The notes under the pieces: model-generated | The model's input: only the letters and a program-made list of their open reading frames with translations | The model's database searches: none | Told to the model about the DNA's origin: nothing | Translations under genes and position numbers: made by a program | In this document: in pieces, positions 7,755 through 15,479 of the stretch | How positions within the stretch are numbered: position 1 is the stretch's first letter | Layout of the letters: every line of letters begins with the position of its first letter | Assembly: GCA_016302165.1 (NCBI GenBank) | Contig: JAEDOD010000018.1 | Location: 1 to 23,165, forward strand | DNA: 23,165 nt | Reading direction: 5' to 3' | Source of the DNA: Sphaerochaetaceae bacterium | Lineage (GTDB): Bacteria; Spirochaetota; Spirochaetia; Sphaerochaetales; Sphaerochaetaceae

Positions 7755-9008
7755 CTATACCTCCAGACTCTTCATCAATGTAAAAAAGGTGGGAAAGGTT
7801 ACAGAAGCTGCAGAAGTATCGTCAATATCCACCCCTTCCTCAGATCCTGTTCCTGCCGTGTAGAGGGCCATGATCACCCTATGGTCTCCGTATCCCTTTA
7901 CCTTTCCACCCTTTATGCCTCCCTTTCCATGGATAACCATGCCGTCCTTCTCTTCCTCCACTTCCACTCCCATCAGCCTCAAGTTCTCGCACATGACGCT
8001 GATTCTGTCTGTTTCCTTGATTCTTGCCTGAGGTACATTGGTCAGGTGAGTGTCTCCATAAGCAAAGGCTGCAGCCACAGCAAGGGAGGGGAGAGTGTCT
8101 GGAATGGCGTTAAGGTCAAATTCTCCTCCCTTAAGCTTATCCGGGCCCTTTACAGTTACGCTGTTGCCCTTCCAGGACACTGAGCATCCCATGGCTGAAA
8201 GAATATCAAGAATTGCCTTGTCACCCTGGGTGGAATCCTTGTCCAGTCCTTCTACAGTAATCTCGCTCCCACCGATGGCAGCTGCCACGAAGAAGAAGGC
8301 TGCTGAAGAGAAGTCTCCCTCGATATAGGTGTCCAGAGGCTGATAGCTCTGTCCTCCCTCGATCCATGCTTCCTCCAGATCTTCGGAGATTCTGTATCTT
8401 ATGCCCTCATCATCAAGCCACTTCAGTGTCATCCTCACATAAGGCTTCTCGTAGAGGAGGGAACACTTGATATGGCTTTCTCCTATGGCAAGTGGAGCTC
8501 CCAGAAGAAGGCCTGAAAGATATTGGCTGGTCCTGCATTCAATTACAGTGTCTCCACCGTCCAAGGGGCCTCTGACTACAGCTGGAGGAAAGCCCTCTGT
8601 GCTTTCTGTCTCTGCTCCCAGGTCCTCAAGGGCCTTGAGTAGAGGGGAGAGAGGCCTTTTTCTCAGCTGTTCGTCCCCGTCCACTTGGACAGGAATACCA
8701 AGGGAGGCAAGAAGAGGCAGGGAGAGATACTCTGTGGTTCCGCTGTTTCCTGCGTCGATATGGAGGCTTTCAAGGCCGATGAAAGCTGATGTGGCGTCCA
8801 CAGTGGCGTCACCATTTTCGCTGAATGTGACAATAGCTCCCATCTCCTCTACAGCCTTGATACATGATGAGGTGTCGTCAGAGATAAGGGGATGACGGAT
8901 TGTGGATACTCCACGGGAGAAGGCAGCTATAAGAAAAGCCCTGATGGTCTGGCTTTTTGAAGCAGGGATCAATACCTTTCCCTGCAGTTTTTTTCTGTTG
9001 ATGTGCAT
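7755..9008 (-). CDS. aroA: 3-phosphoshikimate 1-carboxyvinyltransferase (EPSP synthase)
   Basis: 417 residues, full family length. It joins shikimate-3-phosphate and phosphoenolpyruvate, the sixth step of the chorismate pathway. Landmarks: IPASKSQTIRA (14-24, Lys18 and Arg24 in the active site), DAGNSGTTEYL (about 83-93, phosphate binding), KPYVRMTLKWL, the DTLPSLAVAAAFA helix with the catalytic Asp, IKETDRIS (Glu and Arg for PEP) and GYGDHRVIMA. The two-domain inside-out fold is implied by the repeat of these elements. It is the first gene of a six-gene operon. The ATG has no Shine-Dalgarno, and a perfect -10 lies six bases upstream, so a leaderless transcript is expected. No other aromatic-pathway gene lies alongside. 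GNSGTTEYL departs slightly from the common GNSGTTMR(L/F). Confidence 0.95.
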   Translation of the reverse strand: MHINRKKLQGKVLIPASKSQTIRAFLIAAFSRGVSTIRHPLISDDTSSCIKAVEEMGAIVTFSENGDATVDATSAFIGLESLHIDAGNSGTTEYLSLPLLASLGIPVQVDGDEQLRKRPLSPLLKALEDLGAETESTEGFPPAVVRGPLDGGDTVIECRTSQYLSGLLLGAPLAIGESHIKCSLLYEKPYVRMTLKWLDDEGIRYRISEDLEEAWIEGGQSYQPLDTYIEGDFSSAAFFFVAAAIGGSEITVEGLDKDSTQGDKAILDILSAMGCSVSWKGNSVTVKGPDKLKGGEFDLNAIPDTLPSLAVAAAFAYGDTHLTNVPQARIKETDRISVMCENLRLMGVEVEEEKDGMVIHGKGGIKGGKVKGYGDHRVIMALYTAGTGSEEGVDIDDTSAASVTFPTFFTLMKSLEV

Positions 9009-9014
9009 AAGTGG

Positions 9015-9043
9015 ATTATAGGATAAATATTCAGTTTGTTGAA
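9015..9043 (-). promoter_or_regulatory. Promoter of the aroA operon, leaderless geometry
   Basis: On the minus strand TTCAAC (9043-9038), 17-bp spacer, perfect TATAAT (9020-9015), then CCACTT and the ATG at 9008. The expected +1 is the A of the start codon. Confidence 0.6.
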
Positions 9044-9083
9044 TTGCGGAATGGGGATAAATGGTTATGAAATTAATGTGCTA

Positions 9084-9107
9084 TGCAAATTTCTGCATAA
9101 TTATGCG
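9084..9107. promoter_or_regulatory. Operator-like palindrome upstream of oppB
   Basis: TGCATAATTATGCG at 9094-9107 is a near-perfect palindrome, identical in all 14 bases to the one before oppA. It overlaps another dyad, TGCAAATTTCTGCA (9084-9097), so TGC(A/G) half-sites repeat every ten bases, one helical turn. CATAAT inside the palindrome (9096-9101) is a plausible -10 with TTAATG (9073-9078) 17 bp upstream, giving +1 near 9108 and an 83-nt leader. Shape and AT-rich core recall ArgR/AhrC boxes, but the regulator is not identified. Confidence 0.6.
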
Positions 9108-9124
9108 TGCTTATTGAAATAGTC

Positions 9125-9138
9125 ACCATATTTATGGT
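9125..9138. promoter_or_regulatory. Second palindrome in the oppB leader
   Basis: ACCATA-TT-TATGGT is a perfect 6+6 dyad just downstream of the predicted oppB start. In RNA the two-base loop would be too tight unless inner pairs open, so a protein site is likelier than a hairpin. It is not repeated before oppA. Confidence 0.35.
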
Positions 9139-9190
9139 AAAGTTCGCCCCATATATACAGACAGAAAGTCAAAAAATAGGCAGGCAAAAC

Positions 9191-10120
9191 GTGAATCCAA
9201 AGACATTAAGCTACATTGTTAAAAGAATTTTGCTTGCTGTTCTTACGGTTTGGGTTGTGTTGACCATAACTTTCTTCGTCATGCATTTTGTCCCAGGTGG
9301 ACCATTTGCCAGCGAAAAGGCCATCACTCCAGCTGTGCAGGCTGCCCTTGAGGCCAAGTATGGCCTGGACAAGCCTCTCATGGAACAGTATTGGACATAT
9401 CTGGTGGACGCATTCACCAAATTCGACTTCGGACCATCCCTGAAGCAAAGGGGAAGAATGGTCATTGATGTAGTCAAGGACGGTCTTAAGACTTCAGCCA
9501 AGCTGGGACTGATTGCAGCCCTTTGGGCCACAGTTGCCGGCGTAGTGCTGGGAGCTTCTGCAGCTTTGAAGAGAAATACTGTCCTGGACAGGATAATCAT
9601 GGTCATCTCCACCGCCTTCGTCTCCATGCCTTCCTTCATCATGGGGTCTTTGATGCTCCTCTTTTTCTCGGTAAAGCTGGGGCTTGTGCCTGCCAACGGT
9701 GAGACTGCAAAGGGCCTTATTCTTCCTGTAATAACCCTGGGCCTTTCTCCAATGGCCAACATCATCAGGCTTACAAGAAGCAGCATGCTTGATGTACTGG
9801 GCCAGGACTATATCCGTACAGCCAGGGCCAAGGGTGTGGCTCCTCTGAGGATAATCTTCGGCCATGCCTTGAAGAATGCATTGATTCCAGTAATCACATA
9901 CATTGGGCCTATGCTTGCCTATATCGTTACAGGAAGCCTTGTGGTGGAGCAGATCTTCGCCGTTCCTGGAATCGGAAGGGCCTTCGTCCAGTCCATCATC
10001 AACCGTGACTATCCGCTGATCATGGGAACCACCATTGTGCTGGCATCCCTGATCGTCATCATGAACCTCATTTCCGACATCCTCTACAAGATTGTGGATC
10101 CGAGAATCGACTTCAGCTGA
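9191..10120 (+). CDS. oppB: Oligopeptide ABC importer, permease OppB
   Basis: 309 residues from the chosen GTG. One of two inner-membrane permeases of a peptide importer. It begins PKTLSYIVKRILLAVLTVWV, the standard OppB/DppB opening (single helix then a periplasmic loop with FVPGGPF). About six transmembrane helices are visible. The EAA loop contacting the ATPases reads DYIRTARAKGVAPLRIIFGHALKN-like (split here: DYIRTARAKG then HALKNALIP). The C-terminus ends KIVDPRIDFS, normal for the family. The GTG at 9191 is chosen because AGGCAGG lies six bases upstream and the family N-terminus fits; an ATG at 9134 lacks a Shine-Dalgarno and adds 19 unusual residues. oppC begins 13 bp after the stop. 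Confidence 0.92.
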   Translation: MNPKTLSYIVKRILLAVLTVWVVLTITFFVMHFVPGGPFASEKAITPAVQAALEAKYGLDKPLMEQYWTYLVDAFTKFDFGPSLKQRGRMVIDVVKDGLKTSAKLGLIAALWATVAGVVLGASAALKRNTVLDRIIMVISTAFVSMPSFIMGSLMLLFFSVKLGLVPANGETAKGLILPVITLGLSPMANIIRLTRSSMLDVLGQDYIRTARAKGVAPLRIIFGHALKNALIPVITYIGPMLAYIVTGSLVVEQIFAVPGIGRAFVQSIINRDYPLIMGTTIVLASLIVIMNLISDILYKIVDPRIDFS

Positions 10121-10133
10121 GGAGGGGAGAGAT

Positions 10134-11198
10134 ATGCTAAACAGAAAGAAACCATTCTCTATACAGCAGGACCTTGGAGATTTCAGGCCTGCAACAGACA
10201 AGGAGAAGGAGTACCTGGTACAGATGAGGCCTTCCACCACATTCTTCCGCGATGGTGTCAAGCGCTTCATGAAGAACAAGGTGGCCCTGGTATCCTTCAT
10301 TATCATCATTCTCATAACCCTGGGCTGCATCATTATTCCATTCTTCTGGCCATATTCCTATGATGCCCAGCTTGGAGTGACTCCGGGTAAGCCTGTAGAT
10401 TCATCCTTCAAGAATCTGAAGCCTTTCCAGTATGGAAAGACGGAGCTGAAGCGGATAGAAGCAGGGGAGAAGGTGTTCCCCCATGTCTTCGGAACAGACA
10501 GCGCCGGCCGTGACTACTTCATCAGAATAGTCTATGGAACAAGAATAAGCCTTGCTGTCGGATTCTTTGCATCCATCATCGTCCTTGTAATAGGACTGAC
10601 TGTGGGAAGTATCTCCGGATATTTCGGAGGAAAGGTGGACCTGGTGATAATGCGTATTGTAGATATAATCTACTCGCTGCCAGATATGCTTATGGTCATT
10701 CTTCTTGCTTCCGTCATCAGAGAGCCTCTCTCGAAGATTCTTGAAGGAAGCGTCATGGAGAAGATCGGAAGCAACATCATCTCCCTCTTCATAGTGTTCG
10801 GCCTTCTCTATTGGGTTTCAATGTCACGTCAGATCAGAGGCCAGATCCTCTCTCTGCGTGAACAGGAATATGTTCTGGCTGCCCGCACTGCAGGAGCCAA
10901 GGGCAAGTGGGTCATTACAAAGCACCTGCTCCCTAACTGTATTTCTGTAATCATCATCTCCACAGCTCTGCAGATTCCTTCTGCAATCTTCACCGAAAGC
11001 TACCTTTCCTTCCTTGGTCTGGGTGTCAACGCTCCAATGCCAAGCCTTGGATCCCTGGCTTCCGACGCCCTTAACGGAATGTACTCATATCCGGAGCGTC
11101 TGGTGATTCCAGCTGTGATGATTTCTCTCATCGTCCTTTCCCTTAACCTTTTCGGTGATGGACTGAGAGATGCGTTCGACCCGAAGCTCAACGGTTAG
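10134..11198 (+). CDS. oppC: Oligopeptide ABC importer, permease OppC
   Basis: 354 residues. The partner permease of OppB. A cytoplasmic N-terminal tail of about 55 residues precedes the first helix (VALVSFIIIILITLGCIIIP), typical of OppC. A long periplasmic loop carries HVFGTDSAGRDYFIRIVYGTR, the family signature (the first part HVFGTDSAGRDYF is the key). The EAA loop is EYVLAARTAGAKGKWVITKH, followed by HLLPN. It ends DGLRDAFDPKLNG, nearly invariant in OppC/DppC. The ATG at 10134 has AGGAGGGG six bases upstream; a longer in-frame reading from 10092 would overlap oppB and is not needed. The 13-bp gap to oppD again contains the Shine-Dalgarno. Confidence 0.93.
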   Translation: MLNRKKPFSIQQDLGDFRPATDKEKEYLVQMRPSTTFFRDGVKRFMKNKVALVSFIIIILITLGCIIIPFFWPYSYDAQLGVTPGKPVDSSFKNLKPFQYGKTELKRIEAGEKVFPHVFGTDSAGRDYFIRIVYGTRISLAVGFFASIIVLVIGLTVGSISGYFGGKVDLVIMRIVDIIYSLPDMLMVILLASVIREPLSKILEGSVMEKIGSNIISLFIVFGLLYWVSMSRQIRGQILSLREQEYVLAARTAGAKGKWVITKHLLPNCISVIIISTALQIPSAIFTESYLSFLGLGVNAPMPSLGSLASDALNGMYSYPERLVIPAVMISLIVLSLNLFGDGLRDAFDPKLNG

Positions 11199-11211
11199 GA
11201 AGGAGGAAGAT

Positions 11212-12225
11212 ATGGCACTTTTGGAAGTTAGAAACCTGCAGACCAGCTTCTTCACCGATGCCGGTGAAGTAAAGGCTGTGAACGGAGTATCCTTTAACCT
11301 GGACCATGGAAAGGTCCTTGGCATAGTTGGAGAGTCTGGATCAGGAAAGTCTGTAACAGCATATTCAGTGATGCAGATTCTGGCCACGACCGGCAGAATC
11401 AAGGAGGGCTCCTCCATCAAGTTTGATGGAAATGAGCTGGTTGGATCCGGCGAAGGGGTCATGAAGCACATAAGAGGTGGAAAGATCTCCATCATTTTCC
11501 AGGATCCTATGACCTCCCTGAACCCTACATACTCCATAGGCCGTCAGCTTATGGAAGCCATAATGCTTCATACTGACAGAAGCAGGAAGGAAGCCTGGGA
11601 TAGGGCTGTAGAGATGCTGAAGCTTGTCAACGTAAACGAGCCGGAAAAGAGAATGAAGCAGTATCCCTATGAGTTCTCCGGCGGTATGAGGCAGAGAGTC
11701 ATGATCGCCATGGCCTTGGCCTGCGAACCAGATATCCTTATCGCTGACGAGCCTACTACAGCTTTGGACGTTACAATCCAGGCCCAGATATTGGACCTTA
11801 TGAAGGATCTTCAGAAGAAGCTTGGCATGGCCATCATCCTCATTACCCATGACCTGGGGGTCGTGGCACAGATGTGCGACGAAGTCATAGTCATGTATGC
11901 AGGATCCATCTGCGAGCAGGGAACAGCTGACGAGATCTTCTATAATCCACGTCACGAATATACCAAGGGTCTTCTAAGGTCCATTCCTACTGCTGATACA
12001 GCAGGGAAGAGGCTGCAGCCTATTACAGGAACTCCAATCGACCTGTTGAACATGCCTAAGGGCTGCCCCTTTGCACCACGTTGCGAAAGAGCGATGAAGG
12101 TCTGCCTTGAGAAGCGTCCTGAGAGAATGAGAATCAACGAAGACCACATTTCAGGATGCTGGATGAATGTGAAGGATGCCATCGACGATGGAATCTGCAC
12201 TCTTGAAAAGGAGGCCAAGGCATGA
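11212..12225 (+). CDS. oppD: Oligopeptide ABC importer, ATPase OppD
   Basis: 337 residues. It is one of two different ATPases that drive import. Walker A GESGSGKS (40-47), Q-loop IIFQDPMTSLNP, signature SGGMRQRVMIAMAL, Walker B ILIADEPTTALDV and switch His in LITHDLGVV are all intact. The C-terminal oligopeptide-transporter domain has the usual cysteines in CPFAPRCERAMKVC, which in some relatives hold a [4Fe-4S] cluster. The ATG at 11212 follows GGAGGAAGAT; an in-frame start at 11170 would overlap oppC and lacks support. The oppF start overlaps its stop as ATGA. Confidence 0.94.
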   Translation: MALLEVRNLQTSFFTDAGEVKAVNGVSFNLDHGKVLGIVGESGSGKSVTAYSVMQILATTGRIKEGSSIKFDGNELVGSGEGVMKHIRGGKISIIFQDPMTSLNPTYSIGRQLMEAIMLHTDRSRKEAWDRAVEMLKLVNVNEPEKRMKQYPYEFSGGMRQRVMIAMALACEPDILIADEPTTALDVTIQAQILDLMKDLQKKLGMAIILITHDLGVVAQMCDEVIVMYAGSICEQGTADEIFYNPRHEYTKGLLRSIPTADTAGKRLQPITGTPIDLLNMPKGCPFAPRCERAMKVCLEKRPERMRINEDHISGCWMNVKDAIDDGICTLEKEAKA

Positions 12226-13199
12226 AGGAAGATAAGATTCTTGTAGAAGTAAATCACCTCAAGCAGTATTTCGATATCAATATGGGTCTTTTCAAGACCA
12301 AGCCCCTTAAGGCTGTAGACGACATTTCCTTCACCATCAAGAAGGGTGAGACCCTGGGCCTTGTGGGTGAGTCTGGCTGTGGAAAGACCACTGCGGGGCG
12401 CTCCATCCTCCATCTCTACAAGCCTACTTCCGGTGAGGTCATCTACGATGGAAAGAAGGTAGACAAGTCTACCATGCAGGAATACAGGACCAAGGCTACC
12501 ATGGTGTTCCAGGATCCATATTCCTCCCTTAACCCAAGAATGACAGTTGCCGATATCATCGCTGAGCCTTTGGATATCCATAAGCTCTATTCCAGCAAGG
12601 AGGAGAGACAGGAGAGAGTTCTGGAGCTTATGGGATATGTAGGCCTCAACAGTGAGCATGCAGCCCGCTATGCCCATGAGTTCAGTGGTGGACAGAGACA
12701 GAGAATCGGAATTGCAAGAGCTTTGGCTGTCAATCCGGAATTCATCGTCTGCGATGAGCCTGTTTCCGCCTTGGACGTATCAATCCAGGCCCAGGTCATC
12801 AATATGTTTGACGAGCTCCAGGATAAGCTGGGCCTTACCTATCTCTTCATTGCCCATGACCTTCTGGTTGTAAGGCACATATCAGACCGTATTGCCGTGA
12901 TGTATCTTGGAAAGATGGTTGAGCTGGCTTCTGCTGAAGAAATCTACAACCATCCTCTCCATCCATATTCCCAGTCACTTCTTTCCTCTGTGCCAGAGCC
13001 GGATCCAAAGAAGGCCAGGGCCAACCAGAGAATCGTCCTCTCGGGAGATATTCCATCTCCTCTCAATGCTCCTTCTGGCTGCCCCTTCCGCACCCGCTGC
13101 CGTTTTGCAGCAGCCAAGTGTGCAGAAAGCATGCCGGATTTCAAGGAAGTGTCGAAAGGACATTTCGTGGCCTGCCATAGGACAGCTGAAATCAACTGA
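12222..13199 (+). CDS. oppF: Oligopeptide ABC importer, ATPase OppF
   Basis: 325 residues. The second ATPase, pairing with OppD on the cytoplasmic side of OppBC. Walker A GESGCGKT (49-56), Q-loop VFQDPYSSLNPRM, signature SGGQRQRIGIARAL, Walker B FIVCDEPVSALDV and switch FIAHDLLVV. The C-terminal CPFRTRC motif matches OppD. The N-terminus HLKQYFDINMGLFKTKPLKA is the usual OppF form. The four-base ATGA overlap with oppD, with AAAAGGAGG upstream, indicates coupled translation. The operon ends here: two hairpins follow and oppA has its own control region. Confidence 0.94.
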   Translation: MKEDKILVEVNHLKQYFDINMGLFKTKPLKAVDDISFTIKKGETLGLVGESGCGKTTAGRSILHLYKPTSGEVIYDGKKVDKSTMQEYRTKATMVFQDPYSSLNPRMTVADIIAEPLDIHKLYSSKEERQERVLELMGYVGLNSEHAARYAHEFSGGQRQRIGIARALAVNPEFIVCDEPVSALDVSIQAQVINMFDELQDKLGLTYLFIAHDLLVVRHISDRIAVMYLGKMVELASAEEIYNHPLHPYSQSLLSSVPEPDPKKARANQRIVLSGDIPSPLNAPSGCPFRTRCRFAAAKCAESMPDFKEVSKGHFVACHRTAEIN

Positions 13200-13213
13200 A
13201 GAAATATTCTTCC

Positions 13214-13240
13214 TCCCGCCTGATGGCGGGAATTGTTTTG
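13214..13240 (+). terminator. Terminator after oppF
   Basis: TCCCGCC (13214-13220), four-base loop TGAT, GGCGGGA (13225-13231), then ATTGTTTTG. A seven-pair GC-rich stem with a short T-rich tail, 15 bp after the oppF stop. Confidence 0.7.
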
Positions 13241-13273
13241 CCAAGTGAAAATGGATAAGGAATGCATAATGCT

Positions 13274-13320
13274 GCCTCTCCTGCCTGAATAGGGCGGGGG
13301 AGGCGTATCATTTATGTTTT
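13274..13320 (+). terminator. Second hairpin in the oppF-oppA gap
   Basis: GCCTCTCCTGCC (13274-13285) pairs with GGCGGGGGAGGC (13293-13304), twelve pairs including two G-U, with a seven-base loop. The T-rich tract begins only about eight bases later, so it is a less classical terminator and could instead be a 3'-end stabiliser or processing site. Confidence 0.5.
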
Positions 13321-13409
13321 TATTTGTACAGATAAAGTGTGATCTGTTAGAAATAGGCGATGACTAGAAGGGCTGATGTTATTCCCTTAACTTTAAACTT
13401 TATGATTTA

Positions 13410-13423
13410 TGCATAATTATGCG
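13410..13423. promoter_or_regulatory. Operator-like palindrome upstream of oppA
   Basis: TGCATAATTATGCG, identical to the site before oppB. CATAAT within it (13412-13417) would be a -10 giving +1 near 13424 and an 88-nt leader, close to the 83 nt of oppB. The -35 region is only AT-rich. A regulator bound here would cover the -10. Confidence 0.6.
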
Positions 13424-13511
13424 ATTTATTGTATTTTTTTTAGGAATTACTATTGCATGTTTCACATTCTTACTGTATTTTCTTAACCAATACTCTTTTA
13501 AGGAGAAAAAA

Positions 13512-15302
13512 ATGAAGAAATCAATAGCAATCCTTCTTGCTCTTGCTGTTCTGGCTTCTGCATTCGCTCAGGGATCCAGTGAAGCTCCCAAGGCTGCTGC
13601 CACAACTCCTGTAGCTGCAGGACCATCATCTATTTCCGTCTGTATCGCTTCCGAGCCAGACACAATCGACCCAGCTCTTAACAGTGCTGTTGATGGTGCT
13701 ACTCTTACAACTCACCTCTTCTCCGGTCTCGCAAAGTGGGATCAGGATGCAAGCGGTAAGCTGGTCATCGTTGCTGATGCCGCTGCATCTCTTGTTGATG
13801 GTGTTGAAAATGCTGACGGTTCCGTCACATACACATACACAATCCGTGACATGAAGTGGTCTGATGGCAAGGCTGTCACAGCTGGTGACTTCGAGTTCGC
13901 ATGGAAGAGAGCTGCAAGCACAGCGCTTGGTGCTGACTATGGCTACATGTTCGAAGTTGTAAAGGGATATCCAGATGATCTGGCTGTAAAGGCTATCGAT
14001 GACAAGACTCTCGAAGTTACAACAGCTAACTACATCGCATACTGGAACGAACTTCTTGCATTCCCAGCATACTTCCCTGTAAGAGAAGACGTTATTGCAA
14101 ACGAATCCTGGGCAACAGATCCTGCTACATACGTTTCCAACGGTATGTACAAGCTCACAGCTTGGGAGCACAACTCTGTAATCACACTCACAAAGAACGC
14201 TGACCATCCAGATGCTGACCAGGTCACAATGGACGAGATCAAGTTCTACCTCTCCGATGATGCCAACAACATGCTCTCCAACTTCAAGAATGGCGACTGG
14301 CTCCTCATCGACGATGTTCCAAACGAAGAAATCCCAGCTCTCAAGGTCCAGTATCCAAATGAACTGGTCATCGCTGGTCAGATCGGAACATACTATGTCT
14401 GCTGGAATGTCAACGAGAACATCCTTCCTGCTGGCTCCACACTCACAGGCGAAGCTGCAGAAAAGGCTAAGGCTGAGATCAGAAACGCTCTCTCCCTCGT
14501 CCTCGACAGAAACTACATCTGCGAAGAGATCGGACAGGCAGGACAGGTTCCAGCTTCTTCCTTCGTCGCTATGGGTATGACCAATGCTGACGGATCACAG
14601 TTCTATCAGACAGCTGGCGGCACAGACAAGCCTTACTATGGCTACTATGATGTCAGCGAGGAAGCTTTCGAAGCTAACTTCGCTTCTGCTGTGGAGACAC
14701 TGAAGAAGTACTACAACTATGATGAGAAGACAGGAATGTTCACAAACGTCCCAACCCTCACATACCTCTACAACACATCTTCAGGCCACAAGGCAATCGG
14801 TGAGTACATCCAGAGCGCATTCGCTGCTGTGGGAATCAACGTGAACCTGGTCAACCAGGAGTGGAACACCTTCCTCAACACAAGAAAGAACGGAGACTAT
14901 TCTGTTGCTAGAAACGGCTGGCTTGCTGACTACAACGATCCTATCTCCTTCCTTGATATGTGGGTGACAGCTTCCGGTAACAACGATGTACAGTATGGTA
15001 AGGGCGCACACAAGGATCTCAAGATGTACTCCCTGGACCTCACAGATCTCGGATATGACGTAAAGGTCACAGACGGAACATGGGCTGAGACATATGATGT
15101 ACTCATCTCCATCATCAAGAAGTGCACAGATGCTTCTGTCAGATCTGAGCTTATGCACAGAGCTGAAGACCTCCTGATGAGCACAGGCTGTATCGTTCCT
15201 CTCTACTTCTACACAGATATCTACATGATCTCTGACAAGGTTGAAGGCTTCTTCTCCAACCCACTCGGATATAAGTACTTCATGTATACTTCTATCAAGT
15301 AA
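13512..15302 (+). CDS. oppA: Periplasmic oligopeptide-binding protein OppA (SBP_bac_5)
   Basis: 596 residues from the chosen ATG. It captures peptides in the periplasm and hands them to OppBCDF. The leader MKKSIAILLALAVLASAFA is a class I signal peptide with likely cleavage before QGSSEAP; no lipobox Cys is present, so it should be soluble. Family landmarks: SVCIASEPDTIDPALN at the mature N-terminus, DMKWSDGKAVTAGDFEFAWK (OppA signature), NGMYKLTAW, RNALSLVLDRNYI, NQEWNTFLNTRKNGDY and DYNDPISFLDMW. The start at 13512 has AAGGAG with a six-base gap; a longer in-frame reading from 13419 has no Shine-Dalgarno and starts inside the operator. Its codons are strongly biased (many ACA, AAG, GCT), unlike neighbouring genes, suggesting high expression. 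Separate transcription from oppBCDF allows excess of binding protein over transporter. Confidence 0.95.
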   Translation: MKKSIAILLALAVLASAFAQGSSEAPKAAATTPVAAGPSSISVCIASEPDTIDPALNSAVDGATLTTHLFSGLAKWDQDASGKLVIVADAAASLVDGVENADGSVTYTYTIRDMKWSDGKAVTAGDFEFAWKRAASTALGADYGYMFEVVKGYPDDLAVKAIDDKTLEVTTANYIAYWNELLAFPAYFPVREDVIANESWATDPATYVSNGMYKLTAWEHNSVITLTKNADHPDADQVTMDEIKFYLSDDANNMLSNFKNGDWLLIDDVPNEEIPALKVQYPNELVIAGQIGTYYVCWNVNENILPAGSTLTGEAAEKAKAEIRNALSLVLDRNYICEEIGQAGQVPASSFVAMGMTNADGSQFYQTAGGTDKPYYGYYDVSEEAFEANFASAVETLKKYYNYDEKTGMFTNVPTLTYLYNTSSGHKAIGEYIQSAFAAVGINVNLVNQEWNTFLNTRKNGDYSVARNGWLADYNDPISFLDMWVTASGNNDVQYGKGAHKDLKMYSLDLTDLGYDVKVTDGTWAETYDVLISIIKKCTDASVRSELMHRAEDLLMSTGCIVPLYFYTDIYMISDKVEGFFSNPLGYKYFMYTSIK

Positions 15303-15316
15303 GAGATAGAGACTCT

Positions 15317-15359
15317 AAAAGGGGAGAATGGAAGGAAGACTTCTGTTCTCCCTTTTTTT
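15317..15359 (+). terminator. Terminator of oppA
   Basis: AAAAGGGGAGAA (15317-15328) pairs with TTCTCCC plus the first T's of a seven-T run (15346-15359). The 17-base loop contains a small inner GAAG/CTTC helix. Its A-tract on the 5' side would let it work partly on the other strand too, towards the convergent gene. Confidence 0.85.
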
Positions 15360-15479
15360 CGTATGACAGGCATGTTTCGAGTCTAGGTTGTAAATTCTCG
15401 GGACTCACCATCCAGCTGTGACTCAATGGCACTTATCAGAATCAGAAAGCAAGAGGAAGTCACCGGGAAGGGCCATTCC

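Larger units (their letters stand above)
13200..13511 (+). other. Gene-free oppF-oppA spacer
   Basis: 312 bp without a gene. It holds, in order, a GC-rich terminator hairpin, a second longer hairpin, the palindromic operator at 13410-13423 and an AT-rich leader ending in the AAGGAG (13500-13505) of oppA. A partial copy of the operator, TGCATAATGC, lies at 13263-13272 between the hairpins. The stretch 13419-13511 has no stop in the oppA frame but encodes only a hydrophobic artefact. Confidence 0.7.

Noticed and set aside
9107..9190. Longer oppB reading from GTG 9107 or ATG 9134
   Set aside because: 9107 is the last base of the palindrome and neither site has a Shine-Dalgarno; the family N-terminus begins at GTG 9191.
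13419..13511. In-frame 31-codon extension of oppA starting inside the operator
   Set aside because: No Shine-Dalgarno, AT-rich codons and two successive hydrophobic segments; the ATG at 13512 has AAGGAG and a textbook signal peptide.
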